Under the pieces are notes generated by a model. That model saw nothing but the letters and a program-made list of their open reading frames with translations, had not been told where the DNA came from and made no database searches. Shown here piece after piece: positions 33,801 through 45,141 of a DNA stretch of 64,000 nt. The stretch is from Apostichopus japonicus (Eukaryota > Echinodermata > Holothuroidea > Aspidochirotida > Stichopodidae): assembly GCF_037975245.1 (NCBI RefSeq), contig NC_092565.1, positions 22,959,499 through 23,023,498 of the forward strand, written 5' to 3'. The translations under genes and the position numbers were made by a program. Numbering within the stretch: position 1 is the stretch's first letter; each line of letters opens with the position of its first letter.

Positions 33801-35735
33801 TCAAAGATGAGGGAGCTGTTACAGTAGGAGTAGGAGGATCTGATGGCAAAGTTAGCTGGGTCGAAGAGTTAGAGGAGGGTATCGTGGAGGTCCACGGCGA
33901 GGTGGTAGATGAGGAGGAGGTGGAGGATGACAATCCTCCAACACCCACTCAGGATGAACTTGTAGATACAGGAGAGGAAGAGGAGGAGGTCATGGTGGGG
34001 ACCACAGAGGAGTTCCAGGAAGAAGGAGAGATGGGGGACCATGCCAGTTTGGTTGCTCGTGGCATGATCGGTGATTATCAAGAAAGAGGCACCACTGAAT
34101 CAATAATAACAACGACAGCAGAGGAAAGAAGACCAACATCTGAGATCGATCAAGGTTTGTAATCAAAACAAAAAAAGCTTTGTATTTATCTCTTAATAGG
34201 TCAGTGAAGGTGTCAGTGTGCAGGACGACAAAAAAAAACTGTTTTGTAAAGCGTTGTAAGTTGTTTGTTGGACTTTGATGGGTTATGATTGCCAGTTGCA
34301 ATTTGTCTTTGTTTAGTAGTCTTTGAGTGATGAAATGAAAGGTGTTACACCTTTAAATGTTTCAAAGTTTGAGTCACCATGGAGTTGTTGAAATTAGAGA
34401 TGAAATGTTTTGTTTTAAATTTCTGCAAACTATCCAGATGTATTCTGCCTCAGAGAGGCAAACTACAAATAATTCCCATAAATGAGTCTAGGATGGATTG
34501 ATCAGTTATGATATAAATTAAATAAAAGTTAACGAACCAGTTTAAAATTGCTGTCTAATTGCATAGCATCACGTTGATATCAAAATAGACTAGTACCTAG
34601 ATACTCAACGTGAAAAGAAACCAACTTGATATGTCTGTTAAGGAATCAATGTAAGATGGTAATGGCACTAGTCCTAGAGTTCTGACTCCTGTAAGTGTGT
34701 GTGTGTCTTATGTTTTTATTTATCTACTTGATGATGGAAAGTTGCCATTTTCGATAGATCCAAGGTCACAGTTGAAGCTATTTGACAAGCTTGTTTTATC
34801 ACTCTGTGAAAAGGAAGAACTCATAGTGCTAAAGGAGGCAGTTGCTCTCAGTATTTTGAGTGAATCTGTAGGAGAGGTTGGGGGGGGGGTGAGGGGAAGG
34901 TGGGGGCATGTGTGGATTACAGTGATGGGATGCAACTAGTTTGGCTGAGGTAAGATATACTTTGTTAAGATACACTACCGTCCATCGATCTAATTGAACA
35001 ATCGTTATTCCTCCATCAGTGTCATCGTGGACAAGATAGACATTTTCCTTTTGAAGGAAGCACCCTTGATAAACAGTTACCGCAGTGATTCTGTTAATGT
35101 TTTACTTTCTCTCTTCAGGTGGAGCAGGTCAGGAGACAACCTCCGTGACCGATCAACCTGACAGCGTTCCGGCGAGTGAGGTCACAGTCGGCAGAAGGTC
35201 AAGAAGGTCAGTCTCAGATAGGCACAGTAAGGATGAAGATTTTGTTTATTTTGGAATAAGGAGAAAGTCACGCCAGAAGTCTCAATCTCCGACGCCATCT
35301 CTCCAATCTAACGAAAGCGAATCCAGCCACACTTCCAGTCGCAGCTCGCGGTCGTCCCGTCGAAATTCTGGTCGTTCGGCCGACACAGAGGAGAAAAAGC
35401 CAGAGGTCACAGCCATCAGGAAGAGACACGCAAGCCAAGAGTTGCCTTCCACTTCGGTCGGCGAGGATAGACCCCGGCGGTCGCGTCGGAGTTCCCCTCC
35501 GAACCGATATTCCCCTAGCGAATCCGCCACTCAGAGGCTACCCAAACGGAGAAAGTCTCCTTCCCCCACGCCTCAGTCGCAGCATGAGGTACCTTCCAGA
35601 AGGACCTCGAAACGTGAACATTACACGAGACATTCAACCTCATCAAAGAGGGACTCTGATTTCATTTACGACATGCCAAAAAGACGATCAGACCGAAATT
35701 CAATAGAGGAAAGACCACCCAAAAGGAAGAGGTGA
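24879..35735 (+). CDS. BOD1L1: BOD1L1-like protein (Shg1/BOD1 domain), eight coding exons
   Basis: The exons are 24879-24998, 25929-26053, 27207-27595, 28174-29280, 30347-30468, 30849-30957, 32268-34154 and 35119-35735. All are GT-AG with consistent phases and encode 1491 residues. The ATG is in a good context (G at -3, G at +4) after an in-frame stop. Residues ~14-125 are the Shg1/BOD1 domain (LNRLKSQGIFDQFRRDCLAD, PAYQNLRQRVESYV, VDRIIEQVVEPKM). Next comes a poly-proline stretch (~157-200), then LPSPAFEPIG, then long charged, Ser-rich, probably disordered sequence with basic K/R clusters and a helical K/R/E segment (~610-657). The C-terminus is Arg/Ser-rich and ends RPPKRKR. Human BOD1L1 is about twice as long. 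Known roles of the family are replication-fork protection and SET1/COMPASS association in the nucleus. The short BOD1 paralogue is the alternative identity, but the long tail argues against it. Confidence 0.93.
30036..30121. repeat. Inverted-repeat hairpin in BOD1L1 intron 4
   Basis: Two nested stems are visible: GTGATT/AAATCAC around 30060-30082, and CCGAGGAC (from about 30086) with GTCCTCGG (30112-30119). An additional CCGAGGAC at 30053 could pair alternatively. No function is evident; it may be a fragment of a dispersed palindromic repeat. Confidence 0.5.
31287..31460. repeat. (GT)n plus dispersed repeat related to the 145-bp repeat at 60.2 kb
   Basis: A GT-rich run (31287-31320) is followed by CTTGTAAACGC, a TTTCATATTTGGTGTGT segment and CAAAGGTCATTTGAGGTCA. 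The same order of words, also preceded by (GT)n, is found at 60165-60347. It is therefore a diverged single copy of the same family in a BOD1L1 intron. Confidence 0.65.
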
Positions 35736-36288
35736 AAAAAGTACCGTAATGTTTGCTACTATTTCCTCCTTGGGAGAATTTTTTGGGTTCTTTTCTAAAT
35801 GATACAGAAACGTCACAGTTTTGCCAGAGTGGACAAGAGCCGAGCAGAGAGTAGAGCAGAGAGTAGAAGATGAGAGAAAAGGAGAAGAGCAGAGCAGAGA
35901 GATTAGATGATGTACAGATACCAAAGGCATTATGGTATTCTATGGAAAACTTTTTCATGACATTTTCTGTTTTTGTTTGTCTTTTTTTTTTTTTTGGTTT
36001 GTAGATTTTTGGTACCTGAAATGCTTGATCTTGTCACATTTAATTCAGATGGTATGGTTGGATATCATCATGTGAATTAAGGGAAAAGTGTGGGGTGAAG
36101 AATGTTTGTCGCTGACTCATATCCAATAAGTATTGTGGTTAATATGCAAGTTTCTTTATTGTTTTTAAGTGGACAAAAATGGTGAAGTATTAAGGCCAGT
36201 GTTATAGAGTATGCATTTGGTAGCAGAAGAACTCTAGTGTAGACGTTCCTTTTTTAGCAAGGACTTTGTTTGCTTAAGAGGGGTTGGT

Positions 36289-36294
36289 AATAAA
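36289..36294 (+). promoter_or_regulatory. Candidate polyadenylation signal of BOD1L1
   Basis: An AATAAA occurs 554 bp after the BOD1L1 stop codon. The following 9 kb contain other candidate signals, so the true 3' end cannot be fixed from sequence alone. Confidence 0.35.
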
Positions 36295-37029
36295 ATAAGT
36301 GAAACTGTGTTTTGATGCAATTCTGATCTGTAACAGTAGTTAACTTTCCCTGTAATAATAGGTTACCTCCAATTTGCTACAGCCAGCTCCTGTAAACAGT
36401 AGAATTTCATTTTCTGATGTCATAGATCGCAAAATTCTTCAAAAGAAGAGCCCCTCTCGTATCCCCCCCCCCACCCCATCACTTCATTTGGATTTAGACT
36501 TTCATTTGCATTTTCATTTCTCTTTTTTTTACATCAAATTAGATATGCATACAGGATTACGTTTTGTTTGTTTTTTATTTGTGGAATGTCACCTTGATGC
36601 TAAAATAATATGACTGGTTTCTTATCACTTTGAATACAGTTGCCTTGGAAACGTTTAATGTAATTCAGAACACTTTCCAAAAGTGTGTGGTTCCCATAAA
36701 TGCAGTGTTCCAGTGATGTTAGCTTTATGCCACTGTAAATCACTGATATAGTGTATCTGAAATGACGAGGGGGCACCCTTCTTTAAAAAGTAACTATGTT
36801 AGGCAAATGTGCTAACCTTCTATATGTGTAACAACAAGAACAGCAGAGTAATGACCACACTAAAAGAAACACCCATTCAAGAAGTACAGACAGTTCAAAA
36901 TGACTACATTAATTAAAGTTTATGTAAAACTCTGTATGAGTATTTTGCCATCAGTCAGAACAAAATTGATCTATGTGAGGAGTTTAATGAAGATATTCCA
37001 GCATGCCTACACACCCATTCCACCCCTGC

Positions 37030-37385
37030 TATGTCCTCCACTTGCCCCTTCCATCCCTCCTATGTCCTGTCCTCCACTCCCCCCTTTCATCCTATTTTCT
37101 CCACTCGCCCCTTCCATCCCTCCTATTTTCTCCACTCGCCCCTTCCATCCCTCCTATTTTCTCCACTCACCCCTTCCATCCCTCCTATTTCCTCCACTCG
37201 CCCCTTCCATCCCTCCTATTTCCTCCACTCGCCCCTTCCATCCCTCCCTTGCCTCCACTCGCCCCTTCCATCCCTCCTATTTCCTCCACTCGCCCCTTAC
37301 ATCCCTCCCTTGCCTCCACTCGCCCCTTCCATCCCTCCTATTTCCTCCACTCGCCCCTTCCATCCCTCCCTTGCCTCCACTCTTG
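37030..37385. repeat. 30-31-bp C/T-rich minisatellite, about 11-12 copies
   Basis: CTCCACTCG recurs at 37099, 37130, 37161 (as CTCCACTCA), 37192, 37223 and 37253, then onward to about 37380. The spacing is 31 bp, later 30. Each unit continues CCCCTTCCATCCCTCC. Two sub-types (ending CTATTT or CTTGCC) alternate in the right half. Because 31 is not a multiple of 3, all three forward frames stay open for over 100 codons; this is an artefact and not coding. Confidence 0.95.
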
Positions 37386-37857
37386 TTTCCTTCCACTGTA
37401 TTGTCTTTCCCATTTCACCTGTCACATGAAAAATGTGAGGTTCAAATGTGAAAATTTCCGTTCAAAACAGTATTATAATTTAAATGTTTGAAAATGCTTA
37501 AATATTAAAATGATAACCTGAGTATAAACCTGCCCTGTTATTTTAAAGTGCATGCTGTACATTGTGGGGTGTCAGTTGGGGACACTTAAATAATAGGTTG
37601 CTACTTGTTGCAGGCTTGTAGAGACTATTATTCCAACTTTAGTACCCACTCTTCTACCCTTTATTTGACTTTAGAATTTACATATAACATGTTTGTTCAT
37701 TCTTGCTTTAGAAACTCATGCTTATTTTAGTCCTTTTTTGTTAATTATCGTTGCCAGTGTTCTAACTTTTGTGAAGATCTCACTCAAATATTGTTTGTCC
37801 GTCCAGTGCGTCTTGTCTGTAGCACATAATAAGCCAAATTTAGCTTTCGCAAAGTTA

Positions 37858-37938
37858 AGTTTAGCAAATTTAGGTCTCACAATATAGGTTTAGCAAATTT
37901 AGGTCTAGCAAATTTAGGTCTAGCAAATTTCAGTCTAG
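37858..37938. repeat. 15-bp tandem repeat (TAGCAAATTTAGGTC)
   Basis: About five imperfect copies of TAGCAAATTTAGGTC in a row, the last ending CAGTCTAG. It lies downstream of BOD1L1 with no gene association. Confidence 0.8.
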
Positions 37939-40900
37939 TTAACAGCATTAACATATTTTGGACTACTTTAAGAAAAATATGTTTGTATGTTATTTTGTCA
38001 CATTTCTGAGGTTACTTTCATATATATATATATACAGTCCTTGAAGTCTCTGTTAGCAGAGGTTTTCATGTACTGGATGCCTAGTAGTTCTTTGTGAGTA
38101 CCTCTAAGAGGTTTGCAGGCTTAAAAAGGTTTTTCAGTAATACCTACTTCCAAATTTAATCCACCTCTGTCGTTTTTCCTTGAATACGATAGGTCAAGTA
38201 GTTATGTGGCTAGGTTATATTGATGTAGAAATGTTGTTCTTCAGTTGAAATTTACCTCCAAAAAATCTCTTCATCATAGCTTGGCATTTTTTCGATAATT
38301 CAATGCTGGTAAGCAAGTGATGCACATGAAAACATTTAAAATGTCTGTGTTTTAATCAAAATTTTGGTTTATTGGCAAATGGCAATATTACCTCATCCCC
38401 ATCTATGCATGATTCAAAAAATATGTGTTGTCACACTTGCTGTTTTTAATGTTACAATAGATATTTAAAAAAAATACCTCAAGACCTCTTTAGCTTTGTG
38501 ATGTAACAAACCATCAAAGATACAAGGCAGAATTAAGATAGGCCACTACCATACTAGCAGATTGTTCAACTCAGTGGGTTCTGAATATTATCAGTGATTT
38601 ATATCTACCTTTCATGAAAGAAAAATGGAATTGGTCAGAAGAAAATGGTTTCCCCATCCTGTACCAACCCACCATTTCTCCCAACCCCCATCCTCCCCTC
38701 ACCTTCAAATTTATGTGTTGAATTCAAGTCAAGAGTAGGTAACAAATTTGTACTTATTCAAAGTTCCTAGTGTAGTCTACACCCCATTCTCTGCTCTCAG
38801 CTCTGACGAGGAATAGTAAATGTAGATAAAAAGGGAACTTACTGACCATTGATGGGTGTGACGTGGGTCATTGTTGGTATATTTGATGAGAGCAAACGAT
38901 CCTTGTACTGTGATGGTTTTTATAAGCATTACTTAATGTTTTCATTTCTCTAGGTATTCATTCCATAGAAGAATAGTTTGAATTATTTCAATGAAATGTT
39001 TGACACACATGCATGGTCTTGTGTTCATATACTAACATGGCATAATGTTTATACAGCACATGGTCAATAAATGTAAAATGATGGAAAAGTTGTTTACTTT
39101 CAAGGAACCTACAAAAACGAGCAAATCTGTCATTTGAAGGGTTAAAAACGTTTTGTGACCTTGTCCACATCGCTGCAAAATTTAAACTTTTTATGATTCT
39201 GTGAGCTAAAATTGCAAGAGAGTGGAGAAGAGAATACTCAAGACGTTAAAGTAATGAAAAACAGAAAACAGAAAAAGTGGAAATTTTAGTCGTGAGCAGA
39301 TTTTTAGAAATATATGAAACCGTAGAATGGAAAACTGTAGCCAATTCTTTATAGGATAGGAGAACAAGTATCTTGTATTGATTTGTGTATGGTTGGTTTT
39401 GTGTCAGACCAAGGCGTATGTCTGGTTAAATGTTAAGGTAAGAAGGCTGCAGATAACTTCAAAATAAATCAGCAATATTCAATTGTAAAAGAATAAAAAA
39501 AAATGCTTGTAAAAAAGTAAAGCGCACATTGTGTCAAAAGTTGCAATAATAGCTTCCTGCTTCAAGCTGTCTCAATTCTTTCCCTATTTTTTTGTTTTTT
39601 TTGAATTTTAGTTCCAATTTTCCATGTGATTGTATTGTAAAGATTAATAATAATTTCTTTTTGTCTATCTTGGACTCAGTCCTAATTTTTGTTATTGACA
39701 AGTTTTTATAAGTTTTATGTTTTTTTCTTTCTTCTATGGAGAAGTCAGTCTTCCTCTTTCTTGTAATTTTTTTTTAATTTTGTGTGGTGTTTATTTGTTG
39801 ACTTTTATTTGGTTCTAGTTTCATTTTCAAGACTTTTCATCCTCAAAGGTAATTAATCATTTGTCTCAGTGCTGGTTTTCATATATTTGGCCCGTCAAAG
39901 ATTAGAAGCCAGATTTCTTCAAATTCAACAGTTTAAAAAAAAACTATCGTATTTGAAACAAGTGATTGTTTACAGTGTAGATGTAGCAGATCTCGCGAAC
40001 CATACTGCACCTCAAGATTAGGGTGATCGTGAATATTGTTTGTGCAAATTGTGAGCTTGAAATTGCTGATAGAATCTTCATTTCACAATTAGTGGCCTCC
40101 AAGCCGAGTGTTTATGAGCCCATTAGGAAAGAGTTATATGCATTCTCATGTATGAATTTATATCTTCTCAAAGCATCATATTATGACATAAATTTACAAA
40201 TTCACAAGAAAACAGAATTTTCCTGTACATTAACCGTTGGAAATTGTAGAATACTTTCTTTTTTGTGGGGAGGGGGACTCATTTTTGGCTGTATAGATGT
40301 CAGAGTCTACTGAAATGTATGGTACGATGATTGTTAATAACTGACTTGCTTATAACTAGGTTTTGATTTTCAAAGTTTGAAAAAATGCGGTCTTCATTTA
40401 GGGATAAAGATGTTAGCTCTCTGTGGTTTTCAGGAATCCTTGTTACCAGTCATAAGAATCTTATACTCTTGTAGTAACACGTATGCCTAAGTTTGTCCTT
40501 TGATTTTTTTTTATTCCTTTCATGGGCATTATTGATACTCTGGGTTCATGCCATCAGTCCAATCCCACTCCCCCCCCCCTCCTCCCCCATAGTGGTCTCA
40601 CTTGTTCAAGTCACAACACAGAGTTTTCTGTTCCTCTAAAAAGTAGTTATCCACATTGAAACACTAAACTCTATATTTTAAAAATCCTCAGTGGCTTGGG
40701 ACTAATTTGGAAGTGAAAGATCTAAACAAGAAAGTACTTTTGAAAAGGTCAAGCAATTTTTAGCATGCTAAAAGGCTAAATCATTACTAATGACATATAA
40801 AGCCCCACTTTATACTATATTACAGCTGCAAATTGAGCTGCATAATTCCTTTTTGTCTGTCATTTTTTTATATTTTATTTTATTCTTGTGGTGCTGGATT

Positions 40901-41446
40901 AATAGGTAGGGCAGATTTGCTTAATCAGTTGAATAGTGTTGTGTGTATATTGTGTTGCTTGTTATGTCTGCAAATATATATTTCATATAAAATCTGAACT
41001 ACTTCAAACTTTTGTTTGTGTTGTCTTTTAGATCTTGGGATGTCAATTTCAAGTTTTTTTAATATTTAAATCTTTAACATATCACAAGAAGTGATACATA
41101 ACTAATAACACGGTTGAAGACAAAATTGGGGTGAGGGAAGAGTTGGGGGGTTAGGAAACAAGGGAGGGATAAATTCCAAAACTATTAAAGGTGCAAGAGC
41201 TTTGAGCAAAGGAGTAGTGAAACATTTACATGCAAAACTAGTTAGAGCAAGCTAGCATACAGTTGATATTATATAATATTCACAAATGACAAACTTTTTA
41301 TGTCTTTACAAAGATAGAAAGTGTATTGTACATATACTGGTGTTTCTACATAGTTTTCTTACATTTTAAAACACTTTTAAGTTGTTCTTATGTCTGCAGA
41401 GATGATCAATTATAAGTTATGCCAAACAGTACCATTACAAAATGAT

Positions 41447-41460
41447 TTTATTTATTTATT
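41447..41460 (-). promoter_or_regulatory. Overlapping polyadenylation signals, candidate distal end of SUFU
   Basis: Three overlapping AATAAA words on the minus strand. They would give SUFU a 3' UTR of about 3.7 kb. Nearer single signals at 44595-44600 and 44406-44411 are equally possible. Confidence 0.3.
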
Positions 41461-42508
41461 CATTACACAAAGACGATATATTCCATCACATTTCATACAA
41501 AGTGATGTTGATGTTGGATAGTGATAAACAATCATCTTTTACAAGTTGGAATATGTTTCATTCCTTGAACTTTTAACGCAGTTATACCTGGCAAAGATAA
41601 TATCTTCTACATCAGGGAAGACAAACTATTTCTGCTTCTCCTGGTACTTTGAAGACTTGATTGATTAACATCAGACAGCTGTTATTTAATGTACACTAAA
41701 TTCAGTAGCCTTATAAATTACTGGTTGTCAATGCCTAATCTTTTACTTGGTGAGAATGGAATTATTCTTTGTCAGGGGTACTCAATTTTATGTGAGGTCC
41801 AGATGGGGGGGGGGGGCACTGGTTGGAACTCAAGACCAGACAAAAATCTCATTTTACCTAGAATGAGCAATGTGGAGTGTAGGCAGGGTAGTCCTGCATA
41901 TCCTGTTGCTTATAAATTATGAGCCTCTTCTTTCCTACAAGGGCCTGTTTGAAATCTTGTGCTGGTCATTTATTGGAAACTGTCTTATCCTCAAGTCCCA
42001 TGAGCTTACCTCTTAAAGCAGGTTTAGGTTGATAATTTTGCAACTCACTTTGCGATGTATTATTGAAAAGGTATTTATCCAACAAATGCGATCAGCATTG
42101 ATTGAACCAAGAGACCAAACTAAAACTGATTCACTGACTGATAGCATATTAATAATTAGATAGCTATTCCAGATAGACAAAATTTGTCCGCATGGAACCT
42201 TGTTGCAATGTTAACGACATTTTCAAATGTCCAGCAAATGAAATAATCATAGTAAAATACATAAATATGTATCTACTAAAACATTTTAAAACATGTTGTC
42301 TTATTAAATATAAAAGCATTTCCCCTAATAATGTCTGTATCATTACTAAAAACGACTCAACTTGACCTCACTTTGACTCTTTTTGCTGTGACATCTCTCT
42401 TTTTTTTCTTTCTGTGACATCTCACATGTCACAACATTTTCATGTAGATGAATTATACTAAATATGTTTTGTCTTACCTTAAGAAAGATAAAGTTGTGTC
42501 AAATGTAC

Positions 42509-42602
42509 ACTAAACATGTGCCTACTTTATAACAAACAATGTTAAACCATATAGCACTAAACATGTGTTTACATTATAAAAAATAATGTTACACCATACA
42601 GT
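42509..42602. repeat. 47-bp imperfect direct duplication
   Basis: ACTAAACATGTG begins at 42509 and again at 42556. Both copies continue with a TTATAA segment, an AATGTTA word and ACCATA. This is a local tandem duplication in the intergenic region. Confidence 0.75.
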
Positions 42603-43316
42603 AATCTCTGCTCATACAAATATGAGGACATTCTACATTTCAACTTACCTGTAAAAGAAGAAGGAAAAAACAAATGTAACAAAAATACAAACAACTATAG
42701 GACGGAATTAAGTATTTGAATAGCACAATGAAATTTGACATATATGTACAAAAAGAGAGTTTAAACAAAGCCATAAGTGCCGAGAAGATTGGGAGGCAAT
42801 CGTTTAATATGGAGAAAATAAACAAATGTCAGCAATTCCCTTCTCCCCCAATATCCACTTACACCTACCAATAAGCACCTCACCTACTCCAACCTTTAAG
42901 CTTGTTGCAGACACTGTAGAAGAGTAAGGCAACAATGGCAAAGCTTACAGGGGAAGGGGGGCCTAAGTCCCCAAATATTTATCTGCCCACGGCAACAAAA
43001 AAAGTGGCTGAAAAATGTTTTTTTATGAAACAGTATTATGCCTACACCCCCCCCCCTCCCCTCCTGGGTAACCATCCCAGATTGTAAAGCGTATAAAGCT
43101 CATACTTTTGAGCAAGTTACAAAAAATATTGATAAATGTGTCTTAGTGATAGCAATGTTACAAAGTTATATTTATCCTTGCTTCACTTGTACTAATGTAC
43201 TGTTAAAAGATGTACAGATGGCCTCAAAATGGTAGAGGAAATTCCCCAACACTTTTTCATGAGGCGGCATATATGGATTAACATGTGAAACATTACATCA
43301 TGCTATTAGAGTATAC

Positions 43317-43360
43317 AGATATATATATATAGATACATAGATATCTGTCTATCTATTGAT
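43317..43360. repeat. AT/GATA microsatellite
   Basis: A run of TA dinucleotides passes into GATA/GATACATA words and then TCTGTCTATCTATTGATAC. It is a simple sequence repeat only. Confidence 0.85.
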
Positions 43361-45141
43361 ACAAAAATAATTGAAATATAGAAAATTTGGTCAAAACTGA
43401 CCAGTGACCTAAGGATAACAAATAGGTCACTAGTTCCTTTCTAACCAAAATTTCAAAAACAGTTCTGTCATGATATACATTGTAATCCAGTAATCTTGCA
43501 AATCCTGAATTTTATCTCATTCTTTCATCCAACTCTCTCCCGCCCGCCCACCCTCCCTCCCTGCCCACCCCCAATTTTTTCTTTTATCTGCTTGTGGAAT
43601 TGTACAAGTAAATGGAGAAAGATAAACTTTTATCAGCTTAGTGATACATGTACATCTTACATCATTTATCACATTCACATCATAGCGCATAAGAAAACTA
43701 TCAAATATTTTCAATAAAACTACCTTCTACCATTTCAATTACATTTACACATTTGCAATAAAAACTTACAAAATGATCAAGTTTACAGAGTTGGGGAAAT
43801 TTGAATACTTGTAAAGAAGGCTTCAAAGAATCAAGGCACTACTATAGAGAGTAATCTTACATAGTTTGACTTTATCAGGTTTAAAATGTCAAATATAATA
43901 ATGTTTTGCTTTTTAAAAATATAAACTATACTCTTCTTAAAGTTAGTATATAGTTACTACAAGACTTGGATCCAAATTGTGGACGGCATTTATGATTCAG
44001 CTGATTCCAAGACAACGTCTCAAGCTTTGCTCGGAAAAGACGGGAGAATTTACACAAAATGATAGGAAGGTATCGTACACAGAGCCAGGCACAAACTTAG
44101 ACTACTTCAACATGTTAATGATGACAGTCTTAATGTCACTTAAAAATAATTGAGAATGACAATTAGTCCCTGGTGAAATACCAACTTCCAAATTATGATT
44201 CACTTTCTATTTTGGGATTAAAATTCGATATTATTTTCGATATCCATCATTTATAATAGAACATACTAAAATACAACTTTACATATTACTTGACATTAAC
44301 TTACACACTTAACAGATATCTGCAAGTGTAGACCGGTATATCATCACAAATATAATTGCTTCAATTGTAAACAAATTTGTTTGTAAAAAATTATATACAA
44401 ACAAGTTTATTTGTTAGTTAGAATGTGGCTCTTGATGAAACCATGACTTTTAATGTATAGCCAAGGGTGGAGGTGGAGAGGAAGGAAGAACGGGGTGGGG
44501 GGGGGGCATAGTTTTCTTGCTGTCCATTTTCATTTACAGTAAAAAAATCTGACTAAAATAGGCTTAGTTACCTTGGAATTAAATGCCCTGGAATTTTATT
44601 TAAATTCAACTACAAATAGAACCACTGACTTGAATTTTACTTCTTGAATCGTAAAATTGTAGAAGAGGACAGAGTATTTTTTCTTCTTACACTTTGTTCC
44701 AATGGAAGGACTATACAATGAATACAACAATTCTGGAGGGTTAAACCATTTTAGCCCCCATTTCTGCTCCCCATCACTAGTCCTCTTGCCAAAAGTGGCT
44801 GCAATGATTAATTTAGGCTTGTCCGTTAATTCTTTTGCTTTTACGTTCAGCCATATATTTTATCCCTCAAATAATTTGAGAATCGACAAGGGTATAGGAA
44901 GAGCCGAGCCTCGATGTGTCATCTCATATACAGTTTTAAGAGCTCTTCCCGCTGAAGGATTCAATCCAAACTATCAAAACGTTAAAACACCTTTCACCAA
45001 CACACACCTACAAACACTGTTATCGAAGCACACTTTGAGGAAATAACAACACACACAGTACATAAACTGAACTACCTACAGTGCGTGGCTATTATGGCTA
45101 CATGAAAAATGACTGGTACATGATAAATACATAGTGGGGGA

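Larger units (their letters stand above)
35736..45141. other. Convergent 3' region between BOD1L1 and SUFU, no gene seen
   Basis: 9.4 kb of AT-rich DNA lie between the two stop codons, which point at each other. It must hold both 3' UTRs. Open frames such as 36900-37451 (from a minisatellite) and 44702-45046 show no recognised protein and no splice context. Ordered structures are the minisatellites listed separately and many poly-T and poly-C runs. I see no RNA gene. Confidence 0.6.

Noticed and set aside
44702-45046. 114-codon frame just beyond the SUFU stop codon, on the opposite strand
   Set aside because: No recognised domain, and it lies in the probable SUFU 3' UTR. The composition is not protein-like beyond chance and there are no flanking splice sites.
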